Assembly: GCF_013394085.1 (NCBI RefSeq)
Contig: NZ_CP040910.1
Location: 1,784,767 to 1,848,766 of the forward strand
DNA length: 64,000 nt
Direction of reading: 5' to 3'
DNA from: Limosilactobacillus fermentum
GTDB taxonomy: Bacteria; Bacillota; Bacilli; Lactobacillales; Lactobacillaceae
Of this stretch, positions 33,784-41,953 are shown piece after piece. The notes under the pieces were generated by a model, which saw only the letters and a program-made list of their open reading frames with translations, had not been told where the DNA came from and searched no databases. Position 1 is the stretch's first letter. Every line of letters begins with the position of its first letter. The position numbers and the translations under genes were made by a program.

Positions 33784-34206
33784 CTAAAATGCGAATTGCT
33801 TAACCAGGTGCACCCTGACGTTTTGGCTTGAACCAACGATTTTAGCAACTGGGCAGCGGCGTTCGCACTTGGCCAAGATCTCTTGGGTCTCTGCTTCAGC
33901 GACTTGGGGAATCCGGACCTGGCAGTCCAAAAAGAACTGGTAGCCCTCGGTATCCTTGCCCATGTCAACGCCAACCTTAACTTCGGCGGCGTGTTCTAGT
34001 CCCCGGCGCCCCTCTTCAGCTTCGATCGTGGCGTTTAAACAAGTAGCCAGCGCTAATCCCAGGAGCTGTTCCGGGTTGGTCCCCGGGTCATCCTGGAGCG
34101 GGCTGGACGTCAAAACATCTAAGTCACCGCCCAGGGTCACGCGGGCGTGGCCGTTTAAACCGGCATCATTAATCACTTCGGTGTGGTATAAAGAACGAAA
34201 AGTCAT
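33784..34206 (-). CDS. OsmC/Ohr family peroxiredoxin-like protein
   Basis: Thiol peroxide-reducing protein (140 aa) of the OsmC type: NPEQLLGLALATCLNATIEA near 50 contains the first active Cys, and CPVAKIVG near 115 the second. Such enzymes detoxify organic hydroperoxides with lipoyl/lipoamide reductants in some species, which would fit the adjacent lplA. ATG 34206 is chosen because AAGGAGGG lies just ahead; a GTG one codon earlier is possible. Four cysteines in all (also KCERRCP). Confidence 0.85.
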   Translation of the reverse strand: MTFRSLYHTEVINDAGLNGHARVTLGGDLDVLTSSPLQDDPGTNPEQLLGLALATCLNATIEAEEGRRGLEHAAEVKVGVDMGKDTEGYQFFLDCQVRIPQVAEAETQEILAKCERRCPVAKIVGSSQNVRVHLVKQFAF

Positions 34207-34286
34207 CACTTTTCCCTCCTTATGAATGCGTTTGCACCCATTATACGCTGAACTGACTAAAAGAAAAGGGAAGTGCGTTATTGGAA

Positions 34287-34401
34287 GTACGCACCAACCA
34301 ATTGGCAGGCCGTGGGCCAAGGATAGGGCACAGGTTAGCGCGGTACGCGGTGTTCTGTGTCCAGACTTAGCCACTAGGTCTGCGGTTGGGGAGCACGTTA
34401 T
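34287..34401 (+). repeat. R1 palindromic element, copy i
   Basis: GTACGCACCAACC ... GGTTGGGGAGCACGTTAT; second stem CAGGCC / GGTCTG; inner hairpin CGCGGTACGCG. It is nearly identical in its inner part to copy a at 1439. Confidence 0.85.
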
Positions 34402-34408
34402 CTGTACA

Positions 34409-34446
34409 ACAAAAAGAGGTTAGAGAAAGATTTACCCTAACCTCTT
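34409..34446 (-). terminator. Terminator of the hydrolase gene
   Basis: Minus strand AAGAGGTTAGGGTAAA..CTAACCTCTTTTTG. Confidence 0.75.
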
Positions 34447-34579
34447 AATATGTATGTCCTTCCTCTAGCTAAGAGGAAGGGTGAACAACTATGCTACATC
34501 AAGTGGCTAATCTTGATTATGGTAGCTAGCCATCGTGTGTTTACAACTACACCTTAGCGTATCAAGTAGGGCTTAGCAA
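34447..34579. other. Intergenic stretch with hairpin
   Basis: Contains CCTTCCTCTAGCTAAGAGGAAGG (34456-34479 region), an imperfect palindrome. Nothing else recognised. Confidence 0.3.
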
Positions 34580-35542
34580 CTATTTAATATACTTCTCCAA
34601 AAAGTCCTTCACGTGCTCTTGGTAAGCCGCTGGGGCGGTCGCAAAGGACTTAGCGTGAACGGCTCCCTTGACCAACCACAGTTCCTTGGGACCCCTAGTC
34701 GCGGCGTAGTTTTGGTAGACCATCGCGGTTGGGACAAAGGTGTCCTTGGTACCGTGAATGAAGAGCATTGGGCGATGGTTGTGGTGTAGGGACTTCACCG
34801 AACTAGCCTGGCCGATGAAAAAGCCGTTGGCAACCCGGTTGATACCACTCATCGTCTTGATCAGCGGCCAGGCGACAAATACCGGCAAGCCGTACAGGTC
34901 CTTAGCTTCGTGCATCAGTTCGGCGTTAACGCTGGTGTAGCCACAGTCTTCAATGAAGGCCTTGACCTGGCTAGGCAACTTGATGCCCGACGTCATCATC
35001 GTCGTGGCGCCCCCCATTGAGACCCCGAACATCACGATCTGACTATCGGCGCCGTTTTCTTTAATCAGACGGTTAATCCACTTACGTTCGTCGTAGCGTT
35101 CCGGCCAGCCGTAACCGATGTATTTCCCCTGGCTATCGCCGTGGGCCCGGGCGTCCGGGATCAAGACGTTGTAGCCCAGCTGGTGGAACATCGCGGCGTA
35201 GGCCCCCATCGAATCCTTGTTATTCATGTAACCGTGGGCGATCAGGACCGACTTATTGGTCTTCTTGGCCGCCGGAATGTAATCGGCGTCCAGCTTCAGG
35301 TTGTCGGTCGCCGACTTCATCGTCCAAACCTGCTTAGGGGTCTTTTGGAACCACATCTTCTGGGCGTAAAGCGGGTCGGACTTTTCAATCTTGGTATTGT
35401 TGTTAATAAAGGACTTGTGCCCCGCCACCATTGCGACGTTAAAGAAATACAGGGCCACCCCTAAAAAGGCGACCACTAAGAGGGTCACTAAGCCACCGAC
35501 CACCCAGGGCCAGCGGCGGCGTTTGTTGCTCGTTTTTTGCAT
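34580..35542 (-). CDS. Membrane-anchored alpha/beta hydrolase
   Basis: Hydrolase (320 aa) with an N-terminal helix (WPWVVGGLVTLLVVAFLGVALYF region, about 10-33) and an external alpha/beta fold. The nucleophile elbow is GVSMGGATT near 170, with a HG oxyanion-region HGYMNNKDS and a C-terminal catalytic histidine in KGAVHAKSF. Asp in GTKDTFVPT completes the triad. It belongs to the S9/DUF-type lipase-esterase group common in lactobacilli; substrate unknown. ATG 35542 follows GAGGAG at 7 bases; an upstream ATG lacks such a site. Confidence 0.85.
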   Translation of the reverse strand: MQKTSNKRRRWPWVVGGLVTLLVVAFLGVALYFFNVAMVAGHKSFINNNTKIEKSDPLYAQKMWFQKTPKQVWTMKSATDNLKLDADYIPAAKKTNKSVLIAHGYMNNKDSMGAYAAMFHQLGYNVLIPDARAHGDSQGKYIGYGWPERYDERKWINRLIKENGADSQIVMFGVSMGGATTMMTSGIKLPSQVKAFIEDCGYTSVNAELMHEAKDLYGLPVFVAWPLIKTMSGINRVANGFFIGQASSVKSLHHNHRPMLFIHGTKDTFVPTAMVYQNYAATRGPKELWLVKGAVHAKSFATAPAAYQEHVKDFLEKYIK

Positions 35543-35671
35543 CGTTTTCTCCTCAATTTTCAATCGTTTCATTTTACCACGCTGTGTGGGTAATCGTCAT
35601 TTGCTTTTCTAAGACCACGGGGCGTGGCGTGAATGGTATAATAAAACTGAATTGAGGAAGGAAGTGTCGAT

Positions 35672-36097
35672 ATGTTTCCAGAACGACTCCGGGCCTTGCG
35701 CGCCGGACAAAAAATTACCCTCCAAGAACTAGCCGACGCCCTGAGCAAGAACTTAGCCCCGGGTGAAAAGCCTAACTCCCCCTCCCAAATCGGGAACTGG
35801 GAGCGGGGGATCCGGACCCCGTCTTACGTTGAGGTCCGCAAGCTAGCCGAGTACTTTAACGTCAGCCTCGACTACTTGACCGGGCGCTCCGACCACGACG
35901 AAACCGATTTGGCCAAGCTCTTTTTTGATACCAACAAGGCCCTGACCTTCAACCAGCGGACCCTAACCAGCGAGGACCGCTACGAAATCTTCCAACTGAT
36001 TGACGGCTACTTTAAGGGCCAGGCCAACCGTCGCGAAACCGCCACTTTCTATGCCCAACAAGAAGAACTGAACTTAAACTTTAAGGACGAATCATGA
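35672..36097 (+). CDS. XRE family transcriptional regulator
   Basis: DNA-binding protein (141 aa). Residues 5-62 form a HTH_3 domain (LQELADALSKNLA then NSPSQIGNWERGIRTPSYVEVRKLAEYF) with an unusual 11-residue insertion between the two core helices; the rest (to 141) is helical and unassigned. AGGAAGGAAG precedes the ATG at 35672. Its stop overlaps the start of the methyltransferase-like gene by 4 bases, so the pair is coupled. Confidence 0.85.
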   Translation: MFPERLRALRAGQKITLQELADALSKNLAPGEKPNSPSQIGNWERGIRTPSYVEVRKLAEYFNVSLDYLTGRSDHDETDLAKLFFDTNKALTFNQRTLTSEDRYEIFQLIDGYFKGQANRRETATFYAQQEELNLNFKDES

Positions 36098-36945
36098 ACC
36101 CCAAAAAACTCCGCCAACTCAAAAAAGCTACTAAAAAGGCCCGGACCACGGCCCCAGCTCCCTACATTGCACAACTAACCCGCTACCGGGACCTGTTTGA
36201 CAAGGTACCCCAGGTCAAGTACCTGCTCAACGCCGCCTTGTTAGACGACCAGTTGTTAAAGTCTGGGCTCTTGCCCCAGCCGTTGCCGAAGTTGCTCTTG
36301 CCCGATGACATCCAAACCGTCATCTTCAACCAGCTTGCGGCTAAGTACCCCCAGGGCGACGCAACCGGCGACCGCTTGTGGGACCAGTACACGGCCGCCC
36401 TGCCCAAGGTTGACGCCCTCTTGCGCGACTACCGTGACTACCTAGAGGAAACCTACGGAATGTGGTCCTTTACCAACGTCTCCTTTATCAGCAGCCTGAG
36501 TGATTATTTAAAGGGCGCACCGGTCTTGGAAGTGATGGCCGGCAACGGTTATTTGTCCAAGGGCTTAAAGGACAAACGCCCGACCCAAACGGTGTTCACC
36601 ACCGATTCCACGGCCTGGGTCAAGGAGAACCAAACTGGGCGCCATCCGGTCATTTCAATTGAACCCTTAGACGCGCTCGCCGCCGTCGACAAGTACGCCG
36701 ACCAGGTTGAATACGTGATCATGTCGTGGGCCCCGGACAAGGGCGAGGCCGACTGGGACTTGTTAGAACATTTGCGGGAACACTACCCCGCCCTCAAGCT
36801 CCTCGTGATTGGGGAAAAGGACGGCGCCACCAATTCCAAGCGTTTCTGGCAAGAAGCCCAGCTCTCCCAAGACGGCCTAGCCCAGGTTAACGCCGCTCTA
36901 AAGTCCTTTGACCTGATTGATGAACAGGTTTATTTAGCTAAATAA
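36094..36945 (+). CDS. SAM-dependent methyltransferase-like protein
   Basis: Predicted class I methyltransferase (283 aa). Motif I is visible as VLEVMAGNGYLSKGL near residue 145, followed by an acidic strand VFTTDSTAW and a SWAPDK loop in place of the usual NPPY. The N-terminus is basic (KKLRQLKKATKKARTT). An LVIGEKDGATNS block near 245 is conserved in its lactobacillar relatives as I recall. Cofactor binding is likely, substrate unknown. Overlaps the XRE gene start-to-stop. Confidence 0.7.
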   Translation: MNPKKLRQLKKATKKARTTAPAPYIAQLTRYRDLFDKVPQVKYLLNAALLDDQLLKSGLLPQPLPKLLLPDDIQTVIFNQLAAKYPQGDATGDRLWDQYTAALPKVDALLRDYRDYLEETYGMWSFTNVSFISSLSDYLKGAPVLEVMAGNGYLSKGLKDKRPTQTVFTTDSTAWVKENQTGRHPVISIEPLDALAAVDKYADQVEYVIMSWAPDKGEADWDLLEHLREHYPALKLLVIGEKDGATNSKRFWQEAQLSQDGLAQVNAALKSFDLIDEQVYLAK

Positions 36946-36949
36946 AGAA

Positions 36950-36965
36950 GTGCGATCCAACTCCT
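36950..36965 (+). repeat. R1 left-end fragment
   Basis: GTGCGATCCAACTCC, four bases after the methyltransferase stop. Confidence 0.55.
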
Positions 36966-37001
36966 AGTAAGCATCTTACTATCTTCACGAATGTTGGACA
37001 G

Positions 37002-37118
37002 AAAACGTGGAAAATAACCGCAGGTCTAGTGCCTAAGTACGGCCGAAGAACGGTGCGTGCCGCACCAACCGTTCGTCCTAGCTTAGTCATACGACCTGCT
37101 TCGGAGGTTATTTCCCAC
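37002..37118 (-). repeat. R1 palindromic element, copy j
   Basis: Read leftward: GTGGGAAATAACC ... GGTTATTTTCCACG. These outer arms pair over 12 positions although both arms differ from the other copies (GTGC/CCC forms), a clear compensatory change. Second stem GCAGGTC / GACCTGC. Preceded by CGAATGTTGGACAGAAAACG like copy c. Confidence 0.85.
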
Positions 37119-37124
37119 TCAGCA

Positions 37125-37165
37125 ATATAAAAACGCCACCCGCTTCTCCGTGGAGAAGTAGGTGG
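37125..37165. terminator. Bidirectional terminator
   Basis: AAAAACGCCACC(CG)CTTCTCC / GGAGAAG(TA)GGTGGCGTTTT. Serves the methyltransferase transcript and the candidate RNA from the right. Confidence 0.85.
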
Positions 37166-37370
37166 CGTTTTCGTTTGGCAAACGTGGCTTGGCGGCCACG
37201 TGGATGTGTATTGATACTATCTCAGGTCGCACCGGTCGTCCACTACCAGCTGGACCAGGCACCCTACAATCCGGTAGGTTACGTGCCCCACTCGAGAATC
37301 ATTTCCGTTCGCACGGGGGAACCAAATAAGGGTCGGTTCCCTGACCTCTCGACTCATCGCAGTCTTTACC
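37166..37370 (-). ncRNA. Candidate structured small RNA (~200 nt)
   Basis: Minus strand. TTGCCG - 17 bases - TATGGT (37398-37370) is a good promoter, directly behind the stop of the 37399 gene; transcription would end at 37125-37165. The ~200 nt between has several perfect stems: GGGAACC..GGTTCCC, CGTGC..GCACG, ACCTAC..GTAGGGT, GTCCA..TGGAC and ACGTGGC-CGCCAA-GCCACGT. No open frame of note. It has no tmRNA, SRP or RNase P signature I recognise. A Lactobacillales Lacto-usp/6S-like RNA is one possibility, given the uspA gene 1 kb away. Confidence 0.45.
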
Positions 37371-37398
37371 ATACCACGATTTTAAGCTTCCGGCAAGG

Positions 37399-37875
37399 CT
37401 AATCGTCCTCTTCTTGGGCGGCCCGGTTTTGGGTCAAGGCGCTGAGCTGGTTAACCAGCCACTCACCTAGCGGGGTCACAAAACTGTTTGGCTGGTCGCT
37501 AACGGCGTCGGCGTCCCCCAGTTCATCGATCCGCAGGCCGGATTGGTTAAGCTGTTCGCCCTCAACGATCATGTAAACCTTCACCGGGTAAGGCTGGTCC
37601 CGTTCTAAAAGCTTGGGGTCTAAGCGCTGTGCTTCGGCCATCGGCACGTTGATCAGGTTCATTTCTAGGCGCACGCTGACTGGGTCACCAACCGGTACTT
37701 TGACCTCCCAGTTGTACTGGCTTAAGTGTCCGGTCGCGATTTGCTCGGCCATATCCATTAAACCGGCCTTTAGGGTGGTTGCTTGCTGGACAACGGCGGC
37801 GCTCACTTGCCCCGTGGTGACGTGTACCCGTTCACTCTCTAATTCCTCCAGGTATTGTTCGTAGGTCATTTCCAT
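37399..37875 (-). CDS. Hypothetical cytoplasmic protein
   Basis: Acidic protein (158 aa) of unknown function, with no signal or helix. The first 40 residues look coiled (EQYLEELESERVHV), the middle shows alternating beta strands (NWEVKVPVGDPVSVRLEMNL), and it ends AAQEEDD. In pattern it is a SecB-like or small cytosolic beta protein, but no motif supports a name. It lies 7 bases downstream of a small membrane protein gene, probably cotranscribed. Confidence 0.55.
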   Translation of the reverse strand: MEMTYEQYLEELESERVHVTTGQVSAAVVQQATTLKAGLMDMAEQIATGHLSQYNWEVKVPVGDPVSVRLEMNLINVPMAEAQRLDPKLLERDQPYPVKVYMIVEGEQLNQSGLRIDELGDADAVSDQPNSFVTPLGEWLVNQLSALTQNRAAQEEDD

Positions 37876-37881
37876 TGCTTG

Positions 37882-38280
37882 TTACTTCCCTTCTAAGCGC
37901 GAGTAGGTGTAGTTGAGCCGCTGGCGAATTCCTTGGATAATCCCGGCCACCGCCACGACGATTCCGCAGATGGCCACCAGTTGGATCAACAGGCCGGACA
38001 TGGCGGAGCGGTCGTGCACTTGCAGGAGCCCCCCGAGGTTAATAATCCCCAAGTAGAGGTTAACCAGAATCGTGACGTAACTAGACAGGCGGACCCGCAA
38101 GGCCACGAAGATTACCACTAGGACGGCTAGGGCCACCAAAAAGCCCACCCGGCCTAAGACGGCCGCTGAATTCCAGGCTTGGCCAACCTGGGCGTACATA
38201 CAAAACTCAATCACCGCCGCCAGAACCATGGCAATAATGGTGTAGGCGATGATCTTATTCGCGTTCGTTGTTTTTTTCAT
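37882..38280 (-). CDS. Four-helix membrane protein, unknown function
   Basis: Membrane protein (132 aa) with four clear hydrophobic segments at about 10-30, 42-60, 66-86 and 92-112 and a short basic C-terminal tail (RQRLNYTYSRLEGK). I recognise no family. It likely forms one transcript with the cytoplasmic protein at 37399. Confidence 0.6.
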   Translation of the reverse strand: MKKTTNANKIIAYTIIAMVLAAVIEFCMYAQVGQAWNSAAVLGRVGFLVALAVLVVIFVALRVRLSSYVTILVNLYLGIINLGGLLQVHDRSAMSGLLIQLVAICGIVVAVAGIIQGIRQRLNYTYSRLEGK

Positions 38281-38396
38281 TTTGTTCCCCTTTTGCTAAT
38301 CTTCCCCTATTCTAACTGATCAACCTGTAAAGCTCAATTTTCCTCCCGCCCCGGGTAGCGTATAATATAGGTGAAAGCATGAATGGAGGAATTGTT

Positions 38397-38849
38397 ATGA
38401 CAAACGGAACTTACCAACGCATCTTAGTCCCCATCGACGGCTCCCGGGCGACCCCGGTCGTCATGGAAAAGGCGATTGCCGCCGCCAAAAAGCACCAGGC
38501 CCACTTAGACATCCTAAACGTCGCCCAGGTTAACCAGCTGACCGACGGCTACGCGATTGCCAGTTCGCTGAGCACCAGCCAAACCTTCGACCTGGTTAAA
38601 ACGACCCAGGAGCGGCTGGGCGACTTAAAGAAGCACGCCGAAGAAAGCGGGGTTAAATCGGTCGCTATCCACATCCGCTTTGGCAACCCCAAGCAGGTGA
38701 TCGCCCGCGACTTTATCGCCGACCACCACAACGATTTAATCGTGATTGGTACCACCGGCCTGTCGATGGTCGAACGCCTGATTGTCGGCTCGGTCACTAG
38801 TTACGTGGTCCGTAACGCCGCTTGCGACGTGGAGGTCGTACGGGTTTAG
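38397..38849 (+). CDS. Universal stress protein UspA family
   Basis: Cytoplasmic Usp (150 aa) that binds ATP. N-terminal ILVPIDGSRATPVVMEKAI and C-terminal GTTGLSMVERLIVGSVTSYVV carry the Gly-2x-Gly-9x-Gly(S/T) ATP-binding pattern, with VVRNAACDVEVVRV at the end. ATG 38397 is set by GGAGG (38383-38387). Typical role is stress survival; a direct target is not known. Monocistronic. Confidence 0.92.
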   Translation: MTNGTYQRILVPIDGSRATPVVMEKAIAAAKKHQAHLDILNVAQVNQLTDGYAIASSLSTSQTFDLVKTTQERLGDLKKHAEESGVKSVAIHIRFGNPKQVIARDFIADHHNDLIVIGTTGLSMVERLIVGSVTSYVVRNAACDVEVVRV

Positions 38850-38875
38850 GTTTTGAATGAAAGGACGGCGCCCCT

Positions 38876-39226
38876 ATGGTTTCGCATCAACTGACAATTT
38901 CCCTTGACGAAGATGCCTTTCGGGCCCTTGAAAAGAGGGCGCAAAGCGAACGACGCCCACTAGAAGAGGTGGCGGCTTCCATGCTGACCACCGCTAGCAA
39001 GGTCCCGGCGACCGGGATGACCAGTTTAGAGGGGCGCTTCGTGGTTGGCCAAATCGTCACCCCATCTGCTTTCGACCCCACCGAGCCACTCGTCTTGGTG
39101 CGGGGGATTTACTACCGCTACCGGATTGCGGGCAAGCCACAACCCGGCCAACGTTTCGTGGTCACCGCAGTCAAAGATAACGTCTTAACCCTCACCCCCA
39201 CCAACGAAAGCGAGGATGATGCCTGA
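38876..39226 (+). CDS. Small RHH-like/OB-like protein coupled to the SPFH gene
   Basis: Protein of 116 aa. Residues 1-40 (LTISLDEDAFRALEKRAQSERRPLEEVAASML) resemble a ribbon-helix-helix fold; residues 52-110 read as a small all-beta domain (GRFVVGQIV..LVRGIYYRYRIAG..GQRFVVTAVKDNVLTLTP) that recalls the NfeD C-terminal OB domain. NfeD proteins partner with SPFH/stomatin proteins, and the stop overlaps the start of such a gene (TGATG), so a matching role is likely. Its own domain assignment is by eye. Confidence 0.55.
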   Translation: MVSHQLTISLDEDAFRALEKRAQSERRPLEEVAASMLTTASKVPATGMTSLEGRFVVGQIVTPSAFDPTEPLVLVRGIYYRYRIAGKPQPGQRFVVTAVKDNVLTLTPTNESEDDA

Positions 39227-40224
39227 TGTTTTTCTCCCTTGTAATCGTATTTATCATCTTCTTTCTCCTTTACGGCTACTTCGCCGCTAAAAGCGAGGCC
39301 AAGAAAAAACCGGATAACCCAACGGCGCCAGCCAAGCAAAACACTAACCGCCCCGTCGCCACCGGAGTTTCCTACCGCAGTGCCAAACATACAGGAGGTT
39401 TTAGCATGTTCGGAATTGCCATCGTCAAGCAAAACACCCAGGGGCTGATTGAAACCTTAGGGAAGTACTCCCGGACTGTCGAAGCCGGTTTACACCTGTA
39501 CATTCCCCTGGTTCAACACGTCCGCCACGTTAGCTTGGCCATGCAGCCCATCTTATTGCAAAAGTACAGCGTCATCACCAGCGATAACGCCGACGTACAG
39601 GCCTCGGTTTCGTTAAACTACCACGTCACCGACGCCGTTAAGTACAGCTACGAAAACACCAACTCCGAGGAGTCGATGATCCAACTGGTCCGCGGCCACC
39701 TGCGCGACATCATCGGCCGGCTGGAATTAAACCAGGCCCTCGGTTCGACTTCCAACATCAACGCCCAGCTGGCCGCTGCGATCGGCGATTTAACCGGCCT
39801 GTACGGAATTAACGTTGACCGGGTCAACATTGATGAACTGACCCCGTCACCGGAGATCCAAAAGGCGATGGACAAGCAGCTGACCGCCGACCGGGAACGG
39901 GTAGCCACGATCGCCCGGGCCGAAGGGGAAGCCCGCAACATCAAGCTGACCACCGACGCTAAAAACGCCGCCCTGGTCGAAACCGCGCAGGCCCAAGCCA
40001 CGGCGACGCGGACCAAGGCCGACGCCGAAGCCTACCGGATTGAAAAGATTCGCCAGGCCCTGAGTAGCGTTGACGACAAGTACTTCCGCGACCAAAGCCT
40101 ACTGGCCTTCTCTAAGCTGGCGGAGGGCAACAACAATTTAGTGGTGATGGATAAAGACGACATCACCGAACTAGGTAAGGTCCCGGTCGCTAAGGAATTG
40201 TGGGACGCCGGCAAAAACAAATAA
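39226..40224 (+). CDS. SPFH domain (stomatin/prohibitin-like) membrane protein
   Basis: Membrane microdomain scaffold (332 aa): N-terminal helix MFFSLVIVFIIFFLLYGYFAA (about 1-20), basic linker, SPFH domain (about 65-225; QNTQGLIETLGKYSRTVEAG and LHLYIPLVQ), then a coiled-coil rich in Ala/Glu/Arg (AEGEARNIKLTTDAK..TKADAEAYR) to about 300. A second start is strongly suggested: ATG at 39406 (residue 61) has ACAGGAGG 7 bases before it, better than the site at 39226; it would make a protein without the membrane helix. Both forms may exist. Confidence 0.88.
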   Translation: MFFSLVIVFIIFFLLYGYFAAKSEAKKKPDNPTAPAKQNTNRPVATGVSYRSAKHTGGFSMFGIAIVKQNTQGLIETLGKYSRTVEAGLHLYIPLVQHVRHVSLAMQPILLQKYSVITSDNADVQASVSLNYHVTDAVKYSYENTNSEESMIQLVRGHLRDIIGRLELNQALGSTSNINAQLAAAIGDLTGLYGINVDRVNIDELTPSPEIQKAMDKQLTADRERVATIARAEGEARNIKLTTDAKNAALVETAQAQATATRTKADAEAYRIEKIRQALSSVDDKYFRDQSLLAFSKLAEGNNNLVVMDKDDITELGKVPVAKELWDAGKNK

Positions 40225-40247
40225 AGCAAGAAATTACTCCTAGAGAT

Positions 40248-40292
40248 AAAACAGCCACCCAATTCGCCAAGTTACGAATTGGGTGGCTGTTT
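40248..40292. terminator. Terminator after the SPFH gene
   Basis: AAACAGCCACCCAATTCG / CGAATTGGGTGGCTGTTT, loop CCAAGTTA. Confidence 0.9.
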
Positions 40293-40298
40293 CATTTA

Positions 40299-40317
40299 GA
40301 GGAGGTTGGGTCGCACT
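40299..40317 (-). repeat. R1 end fragment
   Basis: AGGAGGTTGGGTCGCAC, i.e. an R1 left end in reverse, next to copy k. Confidence 0.6.
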
Positions 40318-40320
40318 TCC

Positions 40321-40435
40321 ATAACGTGCTCCCCACCACGGGGCTAGTGTCTAAGCTGGCCGAAGAACGATGCGTACCGCATCAACCGTTCGTCCCAGCT
40401 TAGCCATACGCCCCGTCGAGGAGGTTGGGTCGCAC
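40321..40435 (-). repeat. R1 palindromic element, copy k (last in window)
   Basis: Read leftward from the antiporter stop: GTGCGACCCAACC ... GGTGGGGAGCACGTTAT; second stem CGGGGC / GCCCCG, a full change of both arms against other copies; inner stem GGACGAACGG..GATGCG / CGCATC..TTCTTCGG. Confidence 0.85.
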
Positions 40436-40438
40436 TTC

Positions 40439-41800
40439 CTAATTTCCGTTAGCCGCGTTGGCCTTGGCTTCCATTTGCATGATCTTGCGTTCCTTGAAGA
40501 CCAGGTAAACCAAGAGCAAGAAGGCAGCGGCGGCCGCCACGTAAATCGTCGTCGCCGAAGCGCCCCAACCAAAGTGGTCGACCAGTTGACCGATCAGGGC
40601 CGTCGCGGCCGTTTCACCGAAGACGTATTGGAAGAAGCCCATGAACCCGGTCGACAGCCCAACGGCGTAGTTCGGCACGGCTTCATTGACCATTAGTCCC
40701 ACTAAGGACAGTGGGGCGTAAATCAGGCTCCCCATAATGAAGAGGACTACCGTGATTACGGCTTGACTGGTGCTAGTAAAGTAAGTGATCAGGCAGGCAA
40801 TCAAACCAATCACGCAGATGAAACAAACTAAGGAACGGCGCCCCTTCAAGAAGTCGGAGACCAACCCTAAGATGATTACCCCTGGCACGGCCGAAAGTTC
40901 AAAGATCCCGACTAACCACTTGGCCCAGTCGGCGGAGAAGCCCTTGGTCGGCAGGTAACTTGGGATCCAACTCATGACCCCGTAACGGACAATGTAAATT
41001 GACATTGACGTCAAAGTAACGGCCCAAACCACCTTGTTAGTCAAGATGTCTTGGAAGAGGATCTGGGTGAAGGACTTTTGGGAAAGTTCTTGGGAGGTAG
41101 CTTCCCCCTTTTCGTCCAGTTCCACGTAACCAGAGTATTCCGCCATGTTTGGCAGCCCTACTGCTTCTGGCCGTTCCGAGTTAATAAGCAACATTAAGGT
41201 TGCGATAATAGCTGAGATAACGGAAGCGGTCAAGAAAACCATCGTTAAAGAACCTGAGAAGAGCAGGGTGGCCATTTGAATCACGGCCACGCAGGCAAAG
41301 GCCCCGGCGTTGTGGGCAGAGGCCCAGATGGAGAACATCGTCCCCCGGTTCTTCTTAGCGAACCAGAGCGAGATTTCACGTTGGCAGGCCACGGCCCCCA
41401 TGGCTTGGGTCACGGCCACTAAGATCATCAGGAATAAGATGATGTAAAAGTTCTTGGTGAAGCCCAAGAAGGCGTTGAAAATACAAGATAGGTACAGCCC
41501 GGAAGCCAAGAACCACTTGGTGTTGGACTTATCGGCTAAGCCCCCCATGAACAGCTTGGCCACCCCGTAACCAATCCCAAAGGTTGATAAAATCAGCCCA
41601 ATTTGACCGATTGAAAAGCCGTACGCCTCCATGATCGGCTTTTGTTCGGTGGTGAAAATCAGCCGAATGATGTAGTAGGACAGGTAGGTAACACAAGTGG
41701 CGACTAAGACCCCCGCCTGACGCTTGCGGTATTCGCCGGCGACCTTTTCTTTAGGCACCAGTTTCGTTGCGTCCGGTGACGGCTTTAAGAAGTTAAACAT
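40439..41800 (-). CDS. Organophosphate:Pi antiporter (OPA family MFS)
   Basis: Twelve-helix importer (453 aa) of the GlpT/UhpT group, exchanging sugar-phosphates or glycerol-3-phosphate for phosphate. N-terminal RKRQAGVLVATCVTYLSYYI and the GVAKLFMGGLADKSNTKW loop are family blocks; CQREISLWFAKKNRGTMFSIW also fits. Its neighbours (transketolase, transaldolase, rpiA) suggest a sugar-phosphate such as a pentose- or hexose-phosphate, which is inference. Downstream of transketolase by about 210 bases, with a cre-like site (41954-41967) ahead. Confidence 0.85.
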   Translation of the reverse strand: MFNFLKPSPDATKLVPKEKVAGEYRKRQAGVLVATCVTYLSYYIIRLIFTTEQKPIMEAYGFSIGQIGLILSTFGIGYGVAKLFMGGLADKSNTKWFLASGLYLSCIFNAFLGFTKNFYIILFLMILVAVTQAMGAVACQREISLWFAKKNRGTMFSIWASAHNAGAFACVAVIQMATLLFSGSLTMVFLTASVISAIIATLMLLINSERPEAVGLPNMAEYSGYVELDEKGEATSQELSQKSFTQILFQDILTNKVVWAVTLTSMSIYIVRYGVMSWIPSYLPTKGFSADWAKWLVGIFELSAVPGVIILGLVSDFLKGRRSLVCFICVIGLIACLITYFTSTSQAVITVVLFIMGSLIYAPLSLVGLMVNEAVPNYAVGLSTGFMGFFQYVFGETAATALIGQLVDHFGWGASATTIYVAAAAAFLLLVYLVFKERKIMQMEAKANAANGN

Positions 41801-41953
41801 CTAATCACTCCTATTCTGTTTGATGTCCCCACCAGCAGAATAGTTACGAGAGGACCGAATTAAACCAGTGCTCATCTATGTATTTCCCGGGAAATTACCC
41901 CGGGGTCATAAATTGGACGGTTAACCGAGTTATCTACGAACTTGACCTGCGAG

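Noticed and set aside
37166-37370. tmRNA, SRP RNA, RNase P RNA or T-box
   Set aside because: The conserved blocks of these RNAs are absent.
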